Shown: positions 34,362 through 42,435, counted from the stretch's first letter. The stretch is 63,848 nucleotides of DNA from Burkholderiaceae bacterium (GCA_017848435.1 JAFEHU010000039.1:1-63848); one strand, 5' to 3'. Notes: a model not told the origin generated them from the letters alone. Numbers and translations are program-made.

Positions 34362-35543
34362 CCACGTCCGGGTCCAGCGGATCTGCATCACACGCAGCAT
34401 CGCCAGCATCACCAGTGACAGGCCGGCAAAAACCAGGAAGCCCCACAGATAGCTGCCCGCATACTGCTTGGAGAGGCCCATGGCGTTGGGCACCAGGCCA
34501 CCGCCCAACGCACCGATTTCACCGATCATCGAGCCCGCCACCGCCGTGGCCAGTGGCCAGCGCAGCGGGACCAGCTGGAACAGCGCACCGTTGCCGGCAC
34601 CCAGGGCGGCAAAACACAGCATGACCAGCAAGGTGGTGGCGACCAGCGAGTTGCCCGCCAGCCCACACAGCGCCAGCGTGACGGCCACGGTCACCAGCAC
34701 CACGCTGAGCGTGTTGACGCCACCCCAGCGGTCGGAAATCCAGCCGCCAAAAATCCGCAAGGCCGCTCCCATGAAAGCCGCGAGCATGGTCAGCTGGCCC
34801 GCCTGCACTTTGCTGACCGAGAACTGGTCGTAGTAGTAGGTGGGCAAAAAGGTGGCCAGGCCAATGAAGCCGCCAAAAGTCACTGCATAAATCAGGCTGA
34901 AAGCCCAACCGTCTTTCTCAAACAAACAGGCGATGTGCTCCTTGAAGCTGGCGTGTTTGTCCAGGTCGGGCGGCTCCTTGGCGAAGACGATCATCACCAG
35001 CATCGGGATGCTGATGGCCGCCGCCGCAAAGCCGTACACCGCCACCCAGCCAAAGGCCTGCGCCAGAGGGGGCGCGATCAACACCGAGACCGCCGTGCCC
35101 ACGTTGCCTGCCCCCACCAGCCCCATGGCGAGCCCCTTGTGCTTGGGTGGGAACGAGCCCGAGCCGAGCGACAGCGCCACGCCGAAGCTGGCGCCGGCAA
35201 TGCCCAACAGCACGCCCATGGCCAACAAATCATTGAAGCTGTTGACGAAGAAAAAGCCAAACAGCATGGCCACCGCGATCAGGCCCATTTCCACCAAAGT
35301 GGCGTTCTTGCGCCCGATGTACTGCGACAGCAGGCCCAGCGGGAAGCGCATCAGCGCACCGGCAATGATGGGAATGGACAGCATCAGCCCCTTCTGGGCC
35401 GGGCTCAGGTTGAAGGTTTCGCTGATGAACGGTGCCATGGCGCCGTTGAGCACCCAGATGCAGCACGAAAAAGCAAAGTAGAGGAAAGACGCGTAGAGCG
35501 TGGGCGCGTGGCCACTCTTGAGAAAACTGCGGAATCCCGCCAT
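34329..35543 (-). CDS. narK: Nitrate/nitrite MFS transporter NarK
   Basis: 404 residues, 12 membrane segments, NarK/NNP family. The signature GLAMGLVGAGNVGTAVS (first nitrate signature) follows SGSFPPKHKG, and the second is AGNGALFQLVPLRWP. Conserved nitrate-contact Arg residues are expected in RFPLG and RIFGGW. Start at 35541-35543 (MAGFRSFLKSGHAPT), which is where the family begins. Moves nitrate or nitrite across the inner membrane, in addition to the ABC importer encoded nearby. It has its own sigma-54 promoter. The last residues GGRARSA come from the hairpin-rich region. Confidence 0.93.
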   Translation of the reverse strand: MAGFRSFLKSGHAPTLYASFLYFAFSCCIWVLNGAMAPFISETFNLSPAQKGLMLSIPIIAGALMRFPLGLLSQYIGRKNATLVEMGLIAVAMLFGFFFVNSFNDLLAMGVLLGIAGASFGVALSLGSGSFPPKHKGLAMGLVGAGNVGTAVSVLIAPPLAQAFGWVAVYGFAAAAISIPMLVMIVFAKEPPDLDKHASFKEHIACLFEKDGWAFSLIYAVTFGGFIGLATFLPTYYYDQFSVSKVQAGQLTMLAAFMGAALRIFGGWISDRWGGVNTLSVVLVTVAVTLALCGLAGNSLVATTLLVMLCFAALGAGNGALFQLVPLRWPLATAVAGSMIGEIGALGGGLVPNAMGLSKQYAGSYLWGFLVFAGLSLVMLAMLRVMQIRWTRTWAEKGGRARSA

Positions 35544-35582
35544 GGTGCATATCCCTGTCGTTATGGTTATGCATGCACCAAA

Positions 35583-35597
35583 GCGAAACCCGTGCCA
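35583..35597 (-). promoter_or_regulatory. Sigma-54 promoter of narK
   Basis: Minus strand TGGCACGGGTTTCGC: a perfect -24 TGGCACG and the GC at -12 with correct spacing (TCGC for TTGC). The predicted start near 35571 leaves a 28-base leader. Confidence 0.7.
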
Positions 35598-35675
35598 GCT
35601 TTTAAGGCGTCGGACAGGGGGATTGGGCCCCAAAGTGAATCAAATCGGTGTCGAATGCGCCGATTGAGTGAAAGC

Positions 35676-35693
35676 GCGCACCAAATGCGTGAG
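35676..35693. promoter_or_regulatory. Candidate NtrC site upstream of narK
   Basis: CGCAC-CAAATG-CGTGAG (35677-35693) is an imperfect match to the NtrC dyad, 80-95 bases upstream of the sigma-54 promoter, a usual enhancer distance. Confidence 0.4.
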
Positions 35694-35703
35694 GTGTGGT
35701 CGG

Positions 35704-36054
35704 TCAGAGCGGGCTGCGGCTGACCCAGCACTTTTCAGGTGAGCGCAGGTACGACCACGACAGCAAAATCTTGGTCCGCTTGTCGACCACAAAGCCCAGC
35801 GTGCAGCCGCTCTGGTCGGGCACCATGTACTGGGTCCGGTTGGCGTCAAAGTCTTTCTTTTGCACCAGCTCGTCGGTTTCCAGGAAGCTGCCAGAGATGG
35901 AGCGGCCCACCCAGTCGTTGAGCTTTTTCTCACCGTCGTCACGGGGCGTGTTGGCGCAGCCGCTGACGAATACCGCCGCGGCGAGCAGCGCACCGGTGGC
36001 TGGCAGCAGGCGCTTCAGGCGGGTGCGCGGCGCAGTGGGGTGGGAAGCGGTCAT
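35704..36054 (-). CDS. Small lipoprotein of unknown function
   Basis: 116 residues. The signal RLKRLLPATGALLAAAVFVSGC ends in a lipobox VSGC. The mature part (DWVGRSISGSFLETDELVQK, then DANRTQYMVPDQSGCTLGFVV) contains two Cys (in SGC and EKCW) that could form a disulfide in the periplasm. I do not recognise a named family. The start ATG 36052-36054 is set by the signal peptide. It lies between nrtD and narK on the same strand, after a hairpin that ends the nrt transcript, so it may have its own promoter. Confidence 0.65.
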   Translation of the reverse strand: MTASHPTAPRTRLKRLLPATGALLAAAVFVSGCANTPRDDGEKKLNDWVGRSISGSFLETDELVQKKDFDANRTQYMVPDQSGCTLGFVVDKRTKILLSWSYLRSPEKCWVSRSPL

Positions 36055-36155
36055 GGGGGAATGCTTTCGGGTGAGTTCGGGTGAGTGGTCGGCAGGTCCA
36101 TTTTTATTGTGCCATTGGCGCCACCTGCGCACCACCCGCAGCGTGGCCAGACAAG

Positions 36156-36187
36156 CACAAACGGCGCAGAAAGCTGCGCCGTTTGTG
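36156..36187. terminator. Strong hairpin after nrtD
   Basis: CACAAACGGCGCAG (36156-36169) and CTGCGCCGTTTGTG (36174-36187) are a perfect 14-bp stem with loop AAAG, 22 bases after the nrtD stop. T content at the end is low but the stem is very stable, consistent with the end of the nrtABD transcript. Confidence 0.7.
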
Positions 36188-36209
36188 GGGAATATCAGGC
36201 CATCCGGTC

Positions 36210-37049
36210 TCAGGCGGCTTGCTTTTCCACGTGCGACTGGCGGGTGTAGAGGAAGTCGATCACCGCCTTGCGGTAGTGCAGGTAGTCGGTGTTTTCGGCC
36301 AGGTCGACGCGCGAGCGGGGGCGGGGCAGGTTCACGCTCAGCACCTCGCCAATGGTGGCAGCGGGGCCGTTGGTCATCATCACGATACGGTCGCTCAGCA
36401 GCACGGCTTCGTCCACGTCGTGCGTCACCATCACCACGGTGCTTTGGGTGGCCGCCACAATGGCGAGCAACTCGTCCTGCAGCTTGGCGCGGGTGAGGGC
36501 GTCCAGCGCACCAAAGGGCTCGTCCATCAGCAGCACCTTGGGTTCCATCGACAGGGCGCGGGCAATGCCCACCCGCTGTTTCATGCCGCCGGAGATTTCG
36601 CCGGGGCGCTTTTGCGCGGCGGCGGTCAGGCCCACCATGGCCAGCACGTTGTCCACGCGCTCTTTCAGCTGGGCCTTGGTCTCGGCCTGGGTGCCGTTGA
36701 CGCGGCTGGAGGCGCCAAACACGCGCTCCACCGCGAGGTAGACGTTCTCAAAGCAGGTCAGCCAGGGCAGCAGCGAGTGGTTCTGGAACACGACGCCGCG
36801 GTCCGGGCCGGGGCCGTCGATCTCGCGGTTGGCGCAGATCAGGCTGCCCTGGGTGGGCAGGGTCAGACCGGCAATCAGGTTCAGCAGTGTGGATTTGCCA
36901 CAGCCCGAGTGGCCGATCAACGTGATGAACTCGCCCTTGGCCACTGTCAGGTTGACGTTCTGCAGTGCGCAGAACGGGCCCTTGGCGGTCTTGAAGGTCT
37001 GCTCGACGTTCTGGATTTCAATGTATTTGCTGGCCAGGCTATCGCTCAT
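36210..37049 (-). CDS. nrtD: Nitrate ABC transporter ATP-binding protein
   Basis: 279 residues. ATPase of a nitrate/nitrite (or cyanate/bicarbonate type) importer. Walker [10 protein letters not shown], signature [15 protein letters not shown], Walker [17 protein letters not shown], and the switch His in VTHDVDEAV. The family-typical [13 protein letters not shown] lies near the Q-loop. The C-terminus has no NrtC-like solute-binding domain. The start overlaps the nrtB stop by four bases (ATGA). Confidence 0.92.
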   Translation of the reverse strand: MSDSLASKYIEIQNVEQTFKTAKGPFCALQNVNLTVAKGEFITLIGHSGCGKSTLLNLIAGLTLPTQGSLICANREIDGPGPDRGVVFQNHSLLPWLTCFENVYLAVERVFGASSRVNGTQAETKAQLKERVDNVLAMVGLTAAAQKRPGEISGGMKQRVGIARALSMEPKVLLMDEPFGALDALTRAKLQDELLAIVAATQSTVVMVTHDVDEAVLLSDRIVMMTNGPAATIGEVLSVNLPRPRSRVDLAENTDYLHYRKAVIDFLYTRQSHVEKQAA

Positions 37050-37996
37050 GACTTCACCTCTTCAAAAGTAAACGCGGTGGCGAGTTTGATCAGGGCAAAT
37101 TCCAGCAGCAGCCCTACACCGCCGATGACGAAAATCGCCACGATGATGTTTTTCACGTTCAGGTTGTTCCACTCGTCCCAGATCCAGAAGCCGATGCCCA
37201 CGCCGCCAGTCAGCATTTCGGCGGCGACGATCACCAGCCAGGCTGTGCCCACCGCCAGCCGTACGCCCGTGAGCATGTAGGGCAGCACGGCAGGGAACAG
37301 GATCTTGGAAATGATCTTCCACTCGCTCAGGTTCAGGACGCGGGCCACGTTCATGTAGTCGCTCGGCACACGCTGCACGCCTACGGCGGTGTTGATGATC
37401 ATGGGCCAGATCGAGCAGATGAAGATGGTCCAGATGGCGGCCGGGTTGGCGCCTTTGAAGACCAGCAGGCCAATCGGCAGCCAGGCCAGTGGGGACACCG
37501 GGCGCAGCAGGCTGATCAGCGGGTTGAACATGCGGCTCAGGAAGGTGAAGCGGCCGATCATGAAGCCCAGCGGAATGCCCACGGCCGCTGCCATGCCGAA
37601 ACCAATGCCCACCCGTTGCAACGAACTCAGCACGTTCCAGCCTACGCCCTGGTCGTTGGGCCCCTTTTTGTAGAACGGATCGCTGAAGACCGAGATGGCC
37701 TGCTGCAGCGTGGCCCAAGGCGATGGAATATCGCCCTTGGTTGTGGCAGACACCACCGCCCAGACGGTGACCAATAGGCCAAGGCCAAATAGCGGTGGCA
37801 ATACTTTCAGCATCAACTCAGACCAGTTGAAAGCTGGCTTGCTGTTGCTGGGTGATGGGGTCTTGGGTGCCGCCACTGCAGCGGCAGTGGCGTCGTTCGC
37901 CGCTGCGGCATGGCGCGCAACGCCGGGTACCATTTTTAAGGATTTGGGCGGCTTGGCAGGGCCCTCAAAGGGCGGATGGAATACAGCACTGACCAT
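37046..37996 (-). CDS. nrtB: Nitrate ABC transporter permease
   Basis: 316 residues. A cytoplasmic N-terminal region of about 50 residues (Pro/Ala-rich) precedes six membrane segments. The EAA-type loop is near [20 protein letters not shown], where the ATPase docks. [20 protein letters not shown] is the conserved late segment of NrtB/SsuC-type permeases. It forms the channel of the nrtA-nrtB-nrtD importer. An internal ATG at residue 22 could be the real start. Confidence 0.91.
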   Translation of the reverse strand: MVSAVFHPPFEGPAKPPKSLKMVPGVARHAAAANDATAAAVAAPKTPSPSNSKPAFNWSELMLKVLPPLFGLGLLVTVWAVVSATTKGDIPSPWATLQQAISVFSDPFYKKGPNDQGVGWNVLSSLQRVGIGFGMAAAVGIPLGFMIGRFTFLSRMFNPLISLLRPVSPLAWLPIGLLVFKGANPAAIWTIFICSIWPMIINTAVGVQRVPSDYMNVARVLNLSEWKIISKILFPAVLPYMLTGVRLAVGTAWLVIVAAEMLTGGVGIGFWIWDEWNNLNVKNIIVAIFVIGGVGLLLEFALIKLATAFTFEEVKS

Positions 37997-38050
37997 GGTG
38001 TTACCTGTGATGGTTGATGGATGTGAGTTGACTGGAGGCCCGGTTGAGCG

Positions 38051-39295
38051 TCAGGCCTTGATCTTGAATCCGTCCGCGTATTTCTTCGGGTCTTTGCCGT
38101 CCCACACCACGCCGTCCATGAGTTTGCTGGTGCGCATGACCTCCTTGGGGACGCTGACTTTGGCCATCGTGGCGGCTTCCTTGTACAGGTCAATCTGGTT
38201 GACCTGCTTGGCCACGGCCAGGTAGTCTGGGTGCTCTTTCATCAAGCCCCAGCGCTTGTGCTGGGTCAGGAACCACATGCCGTCGCTCAGGTACGGGAAG
38301 TTGGCGGCACCGTCGTTGAAAAACTTCATGTGGTTCGGGTCGTCCCAGGTCTTGCCCAGGCCGTTCTGGTAACGGCCCAGAATGCGCTGGTTGATCGCGT
38401 CGACGCTGGTGTTGATGTACGACTTTTCGGCCACTGTCTCAGCCATCTTGTTTTTGTTTTGCAGGCTGGCGTCAATCCAGCGGCTGGCTTCGAGAATGGC
38501 AGCGGTCACGGCGCGCGCGGTGTTGGGGTACTTCTTGACGAACTCGGCGGTCGTGCCCAAGGTTTTTTCCGGGTGGTCTTTCCAGATGTCCTGTGTCGTG
38601 ATGGCAGTCACGCCGATGCCGTCAATGATGGCGCGGTGGTTCCAGGGCTCGCCCACGCAGAAACCATCCATGTTGCCGACCCGCATGTTGGCCACCATTT
38701 GCGGCGGTGGCACGGTGATCAGCTTGGCGCCGCTCACCGGGTTGATGCCCGAGGCAGCCAGCCAGTAGTGCATCCACATGGCGTGTGTGCCGGTGGGAAA
38801 GGTGCCTGCAAAGGTGTATTCACGTTTGTTGGCTTCCATGTATTTGGCAAGTGACGGGCCATCCACTGCGCCTTTTTCGGCCAGCGTTTTGGACAGCGTG
38901 ATGGCTTGCCCGTTGTTGTTCAGGCTCATCAGCACGGCCATGTCTTTTTTCGGGCCTGCGGTGCCCATGTGCACACCGTATATCAGGCCGTACAGCACGT
39001 GGGCCATGTCCAGCTCGCCGCTGACCAGCTTGTCCCGCACGCCTGCCCACGAGGCTTCCTTGTTCGGAATGATCTTGACGCCGTACTTCTTGTCAAAACC
39101 CAGCACCGAGGCCATCACCACGCTGGCGCAATCGGTCAGCGGGATGAACCCGATCTTGACTTCTTCTTTCTCGGGCTTGTCAGAGCCCTGGGCGTAGACG
39201 GCGGTGCGCAGTGCCGGTGAGAGGCCTACCGCGCCCAGCGACGCGGCCTGCAGCACCGTGCGGCGGCTGAGTTTGCTGTTGAGGAAATCGGTCAT
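38051..39295 (-). CDS. nrtA: Nitrate ABC transporter substrate-binding protein
   Basis: 414 residues. Tat signal peptide (SKLSRRTVLQAASLGAVGLS) then an NrtA/CmpA-type periplasmic binding fold: EVKIGFIPLTDCASVVMASV at the start of the mature protein, the nitrate-pocket region around AGTFPTGTHAMWMHYWLAAS, and ANMRVGNMDGFCVGEPWNHRA. The ATG at 39293-39295 is used; the frame upstream enters the attenuator. First gene of nrtA-nrtB-nrtD; it has a leader of about 150 bases with a terminator. Confidence 0.93.
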   Translation of the reverse strand: MTDFLNSKLSRRTVLQAASLGAVGLSPALRTAVYAQGSDKPEKEEVKIGFIPLTDCASVVMASVLGFDKKYGVKIIPNKEASWAGVRDKLVSGELDMAHVLYGLIYGVHMGTAGPKKDMAVLMSLNNNGQAITLSKTLAEKGAVDGPSLAKYMEANKREYTFAGTFPTGTHAMWMHYWLAASGINPVSGAKLITVPPPQMVANMRVGNMDGFCVGEPWNHRAIIDGIGVTAITTQDIWKDHPEKTLGTTAEFVKKYPNTARAVTAAILEASRWIDASLQNKNKMAETVAEKSYINTSVDAINQRILGRYQNGLGKTWDDPNHMKFFNDGAANFPYLSDGMWFLTQHKRWGLMKEHPDYLAVAKQVNQIDLYKEAATMAKVSVPKEVMRTSKLMDGVVWDGKDPKKYADGFKIKA

Positions 39296-39319
39296 GAAAC
39301 ACTCCAAAGGTCACAAAAT

Positions 39320-39380
39320 AAAAAAGGCGTCCTCACCATGCGGTCAGCGCATGCGCGCTGACTCGTGGGTGGGGACGCCT
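39320..39380 (-). terminator. Leader attenuator before nrtA
   Basis: On the minus strand GGCGTCC (39379-39373) pairs with GGACGCC (39332-39326), followed by T6, 25 bases before the nrtA ATG. An inner hairpin GTCAGCGC/GCGCTGAC sits in the loop. Because it is between promoter and gene, it should end transcription unless antiterminated. Confidence 0.82.
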
Positions 39381-39391
39381 TTGTCCTTTTT

Positions 39392-39427
39392 CAGTCCGTA
39401 ATACCCGCCGTTGGGTGGTGCGGACTG
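39392..39427 (-). ncRNA. ANTAR-type leader hairpin of nrtA
   Basis: CAGTCCG (39427-39421) pairs with CGGACTG (39398-39392). Inside, ACCC and GGGT close a six-base loop AACGGC with A at position 1 and G at position 4, the pattern bound by ANTAR domains. An upstream alternative stem GACTGA/TCAGTC shares bases with its 5' arm, so the two are mutually exclusive. Confidence 0.62.
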
Positions 39428-39456
39428 ACGACTTGTTCAGTCTTGCACAAGTTAAA

Positions 39457-39471
39457 GCATCAACCGTGCCA
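39457..39471 (-). promoter_or_regulatory. Sigma-54 promoter of nrtA
   Basis: Minus strand TGGCACGGTTGATGC: perfect -24 element, -12 ATGC (one mismatch), and correct spacing. The predicted transcription start is near 39445, giving a leader of about 150 bases. Confidence 0.75.
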
Positions 39472-39585
39472 GCTGGGTTTTGAGCGGCGACACGCGGATG
39501 TGCAGGAATGGCTATCCGTGGAAACCCGCTCTGGTGGCGGATCTCGGTGATAAATGGCGAGTCAGGGTGCGGAGGGCGGGATGTG

Positions 39586-39602
39586 TGCACCGCTTTTGTG
39601 CG
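39586..39602. promoter_or_regulatory. NtrC binding site upstream of nrtA
   Basis: TGCAC-CGCTTT-TGTGCG; on the minus strand CGCAC-AAAAGC-GGTGCA, very close to the enteric NtrC consensus TGCAC-N6-GGTGCA. It is 115-130 bases upstream of the sigma-54 promoter. An extra half-site TGCACCAA follows at 39604 at the end of nasT. Confidence 0.65.
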
Positions 39603-39612
39603 ATGCACCAAA

Positions 39613-40239
39613 CTAGCCAAGCAGGTCGGCCATGTCGAGCATGCGCTGCGCGACTTCGTGCAATTTCAGGCCCTTGTTCATGGCCGCCTTGCGCAGCTTG
39701 TCGTAGGCCTGCTGTTCGGTGAGTTGCTGGCGTTGCATCAGCAGGCCCTTGGCACGGTCAATCACCTTGCGGCCCGACAGCTCGGACTTGGCTTCGGCCA
39801 GTTCCTGCCGCAGGCCCTCTTCGTGGTGGAAGCGCAGCATGGCCACGTCCAGGATCGGGCGGATGCGTTCGGTGGACAGGCCCGCCACCACGTAGGCCGA
39901 CACGCCGGCCGCCACCGCGTCACGGGCCAGCGTGCTGTCGTTGTCGTTGGTGAACATCACAATCGGACGGCGCTCGTCGCGGGTGGCCATCACCACATGC
40001 TCCAGCGCGTCGCGTGCCTCGCTTTCGGCGTCCACAATGACCATGTCGGGCTGCAACTGCGCCAGCCGTTCGGTGAGGAACGTGTCGGCCGGCAGGATGG
40101 CGATCAGGTTGAAGCCGTTTTCCAGCAGGCCAATGCGCAGGCTGCGCGAACGTTCTGCCAGCAACACGGCGTGCGCATCCCTGGGGTCGCTGACCACCAG
40201 GTCAGGCGCCACGACGACGATGCGGAGAGCCTCATTCAT
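39613..40239 (-). CDS. nasT: ANTAR-domain response regulator NasT
   Basis: 208 residues. Receiver-like domain (residues about 5-125; RIVVVAPDLVVSDPRDAHAV, VIVDAESE) plus C-terminal ANTAR RNA-binding domain (about 140-200; SELSGRKVIDRAKGLLMQRQ, then MLDMADLLG). NasT proteins bind leader hairpins of nitrate operons and prevent termination. It lies directly upstream of nrtA on the same strand, whose leader has a matching hairpin and terminator. The usual nitrate sensor NasS is not in the window. Start ATG 40237-40239; the frame upstream overlaps the tsaD promoter. Confidence 0.9.
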   Translation of the reverse strand: MNEALRIVVVAPDLVVSDPRDAHAVLLAERSRSLRIGLLENGFNLIAILPADTFLTERLAQLQPDMVIVDAESEARDALEHVVMATRDERRPIVMFTNDNDSTLARDAVAAGVSAYVVAGLSTERIRPILDVAMLRFHHEEGLRQELAEAKSELSGRKVIDRAKGLLMQRQQLTEQQAYDKLRKAAMNKGLKLHEVAQRMLDMADLLG

Positions 40240-40328
40240 GCGAAAATAATGCGCAAGATTTGCGCCAGATATGGGGTGTGGGTTGGATTGGGCCGTGATT
40301 TTTAGGCGGTTCACCTAAACTCCAACCC

Positions 40329-41381
40329 ATGTTGAACAACTTTCTGCTGCTGGGCATTGAATCGTCGTGCGACGAAACCGGCGTGGCCCTGGTCGAGGTG
40401 CGGGCAGGGCAGGCACCGCGCCTGCGCGCGCAAGCCCTGCACAGCCAGATCGAGATGCACCAGGCTTACGGCGGGGTGGTGCCCGAACTCGCCAGCCGGG
40501 ACCACATCCGCCGCGTGCTGCCGCTGACCCGGCAGGTGCTGGCCGAGGCCGGTGCCACGTTGGTCGAGCTGGACGTGGTGGCCTTCACCCGGGGCCCTGG
40601 TTTGGCGGGGGCGCTGCTGGTGGGTGCTGGCGTGGCCTGCGCGCTGGGCGCGGCACTGGGCAAACCCGTCATGGGCATCCACCACCTCGAAGGGCATTTG
40701 CTGTCACCGTTCCTGAGTGCCGACCCGCCGGAGTTTCCGTTTGTGGCCCTGCTGGTTTCAGGCGGGCACACGCAGCTGATGCGGGTGGACCGCGTGGGCG
40801 CCTATGAGATGCTGGGCGACACGATTGACGACGCGGCGGGCGAGGCATTTGACAAGTCGGCCAAGCTGATGGGGTTGGGCTACCCAGGTGGGCCCGCGCT
40901 GGCACGGCTGGCCGAGCAGGGCAACCCGGCGGCATTTGCGCTGCCACGCCCGCTGCTGCACAGCGGCAACCACGACTTTTCGTTCGCTGGGCTGAAAACG
41001 GCGGTGCTGACGCAAGCCAAAAAGCTCGGCCCTGAGCTGGCCACGCGCAAGGCCGATCTGGCCGCGTCCACGCAGGCGGCGATTGTCGAGGTGCTGGTGA
41101 AAAAGTCGCTCGGCGCGCTCAAGGCCACCGGACTGACACGCCTGGTGGTAGCGGGCGGTGTGGGTGCCAACCGGCTGCTGCGCAGTGAACTGAACGCCGC
41201 CTGTGCCCGCCGGGGCATCCGCGTGCATTACCCTGAATTGGACCTGTGCACCGACAACGGCGCCATGATCGCCATGGCCGCCGCCATGCGCTTGCAGGCG
41301 GGTGCCCAGGTGGCCGACACCGCGTACGCCTTTGATGTCAAGCCGCGCTGGCCGCTGGACACGCTGGTGGCGGCTGCCTGA
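40329..41381 (+). CDS. tsaD: tRNA N6-threonylcarbamoyladenosine transferase (TsaD)
   Basis: 350 residues. Transfers threonylcarbamoyl to A37 of tRNAs reading ANN codons, with TsaB, TsaE and TsaC. ASKHA fold: [16 protein letters not shown] at the start, metal site HHLEGH (His119, His123), [32 protein letters not shown] and [14 protein letters not shown]. Essential in most bacteria. Divergent from nasT. Confidence 0.95.
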   Translation: MLNNFLLLGIESSCDETGVALVEVRAGQAPRLRAQALHSQIEMHQAYGGVVPELASRDHIRRVLPLTRQVLAEAGATLVELDVVAFTRGPGLAGALLVGAGVACALGAALGKPVMGIHHLEGHLLSPFLSADPPEFPFVALLVSGGHTQLMRVDRVGAYEMLGDTIDDAAGEAFDKSAKLMGLGYPGGPALARLAEQGNPAAFALPRPLLHSGNHDFSFAGLKTAVLTQAKKLGPELATRKADLAASTQAAIVEVLVKKSLGALKATGLTRLVVAGGVGANRLLRSELNAACARRGIRVHYPELDLCTDNGAMIAMAAAMRLQAGAQVADTAYAFDVKPRWPLDTLVAAA

Positions 41382-41417
41382 GCCGCCCCAGCCGTTGATT
41401 TCAAGCCTTTTATAGTC

Positions 41418-41461
41418 TGAGCCTTAGTAGAACCTGGTGATTCTGCTATTTAATCAATAGC
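41418..41461 (-). repeat. Dispersed two-block repeat, copy D (hsp20 3' end)
   Basis: Minus strand: GCTATTGATTAAATAGC (41461-41445, 6-bp stem), nine bases, AGGTTCTACTAAGGCTCA; the tail reaches about 41396. The hsp20 stop codon (TAA, 41452-41450) lies in the loop of the first hairpin, and GCTATTGAT encodes its last residues AID. Confidence 0.75.
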
Positions 41462-41842
41462 AATCTGGGTCACGTTGCTGACCGGCAATTTTTTCGCCAG
41501 ATTCAGTGTCAGCACGCCATGCTCCAGCTTGGCGCGGCTGGCGGGGCTGTCAATTTCCACCGGCAGTTCGTAGGCCGCCTGGTACTGGCGCGGGGCGTCT
41601 GCCACGGTGCCAACCCGGACCTGGTGGCCCTCAATGTGGATGGTGAGCTGTTCCTTCGCGATGCCAGGCACATCCAGCGCCAGCGTGTAATGGGTGTCGT
41701 CCTGCGTCAGCTGCGCGGCGGCGTTGGACGACGCGGTGAAGGTGTTGTCGAGGAAGCGCTCCAGCGCGCGGTCCAGGTGGCGGGGGGGCACGGCGAAAGC
41801 GTTGCGGCGCAGGGTGGCGGGGGCGGTGGTTGCAAAAAACAT
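41450..41842 (-). CDS. Small heat-shock protein, Hsp20 family
   Basis: 130 residues. A holdase chaperone with an alpha-crystallin domain: DTHYTLALDVPGIAKEQLTI, then HIEGHQVRVGT and EHGVLTLNLAKK (the conserved G-x-L motif). ATG 41840-41842 (MFFATTAPATL) with AGGAGC eight bases upstream. The last three residues and stop come from repeat copy D, so the original C-terminus, which in sHsps often carries an I-x-I motif, may have been replaced; VTQIAI is close to such a motif. A sigma-32-like promoter is upstream. Confidence 0.85.
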   Translation of the reverse strand: MFFATTAPATLRRNAFAVPPRHLDRALERFLDNTFTASSNAAAQLTQDDTHYTLALDVPGIAKEQLTIHIEGHQVRVGTVADAPRQYQAAYELPVEIDSPASRAKLEHGVLTLNLAKKLPVSNVTQIAID

Positions 41843-41896
41843 GGTGAAAGCTCCTGGTGATTGCCCGGCTGTCACTGCGACAGCCGCATGGATTAA

Positions 41897-41924
41897 AAAT
41901 GCGCGCCGAAGCTGGCATTTCAAG
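41897..41924 (-). promoter_or_regulatory. Sigma-32 (heat-shock) promoter of hsp20
   Basis: Minus strand CTTGAAA (41924-41918, perfect) and GCGCATTT (41904-41897; consensus CCCCATNT, six of eight) separated by 13 bases. Predicted start about 48 bases before the ATG. Confidence 0.65.
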
Positions 41925-42045
41925 AGAAAAAGACGCGCAATCCAGCCACTTTATTGTTGCAAGGGCGCCCTTGAAACAGCTTTTTGAGGCGCTATCTGTG
42001 AAGACCCTCACGGCCAGGCCTGCTGCACAACGCGGCAGCCCGCGC

Positions 42046-42051
42046 TATAAT
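42046..42051 (+). promoter_or_regulatory. -10 box of the rpsO promoter
   Basis: A perfect TATAAT in a GC-rich context, 104 bases before the rpsO ATG. No good -35 is evident 16-18 bases upstream. The leader contains a hairpin (GCCTTG/CAAGGC, 42063-42077). Confidence 0.55.
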
Positions 42052-42154
42052 CGAACGGCTTTGCCTTGGGGCAAGGCGCACGTTGGGGCCATTCCAGCAT
42101 CCAGCGCAAGTCAACCCCGACCCGTCCCAACGGGTCATAAACACCAGGAAATCT

Positions 42155-42418
42155 ATGACCGCTCTGAACAAGGCCGAGGTCGTCAAGGCCAATGCCCGCT
42201 CCGCTACCGACACCGGCAGCCCAGAAGTGCAAGTTGCACTGCTGACAGCCCGCATCAACGAGCTGACCCCCCACTTCAAGACCCACGCCAAAGACCACCA
42301 CGGTCGCCGTGGTCTGCTGCGCATGGTCAGCCGCCGCCGCAAACTGCTGGATTACCTCAAGTCCAAAGACAGCGGCCGCTACACCGCGCTGATCGCCAAA
42401 CTCGGCCTGCGCAAGTAA
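42155..42418 (+). CDS. rpsO: 30S ribosomal protein S15
   Basis: 87 residues. Binds 16S rRNA in the central domain early in 30S assembly. The sequence [20 protein letters not shown], then [20 protein letters not shown], is S15. It is followed by a terminator-like hairpin and then pnp, the usual rpsO-pnp pair. Confidence 0.97.
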   Translation: MTALNKAEVVKANARSATDTGSPEVQVALLTARINELTPHFKTHAKDHHGRRGLLRMVSRRRKLLDYLKSKDSGRYTALIAKLGLRK

Positions 42419-42435
42419 GCGCACCGACCCCAAAG

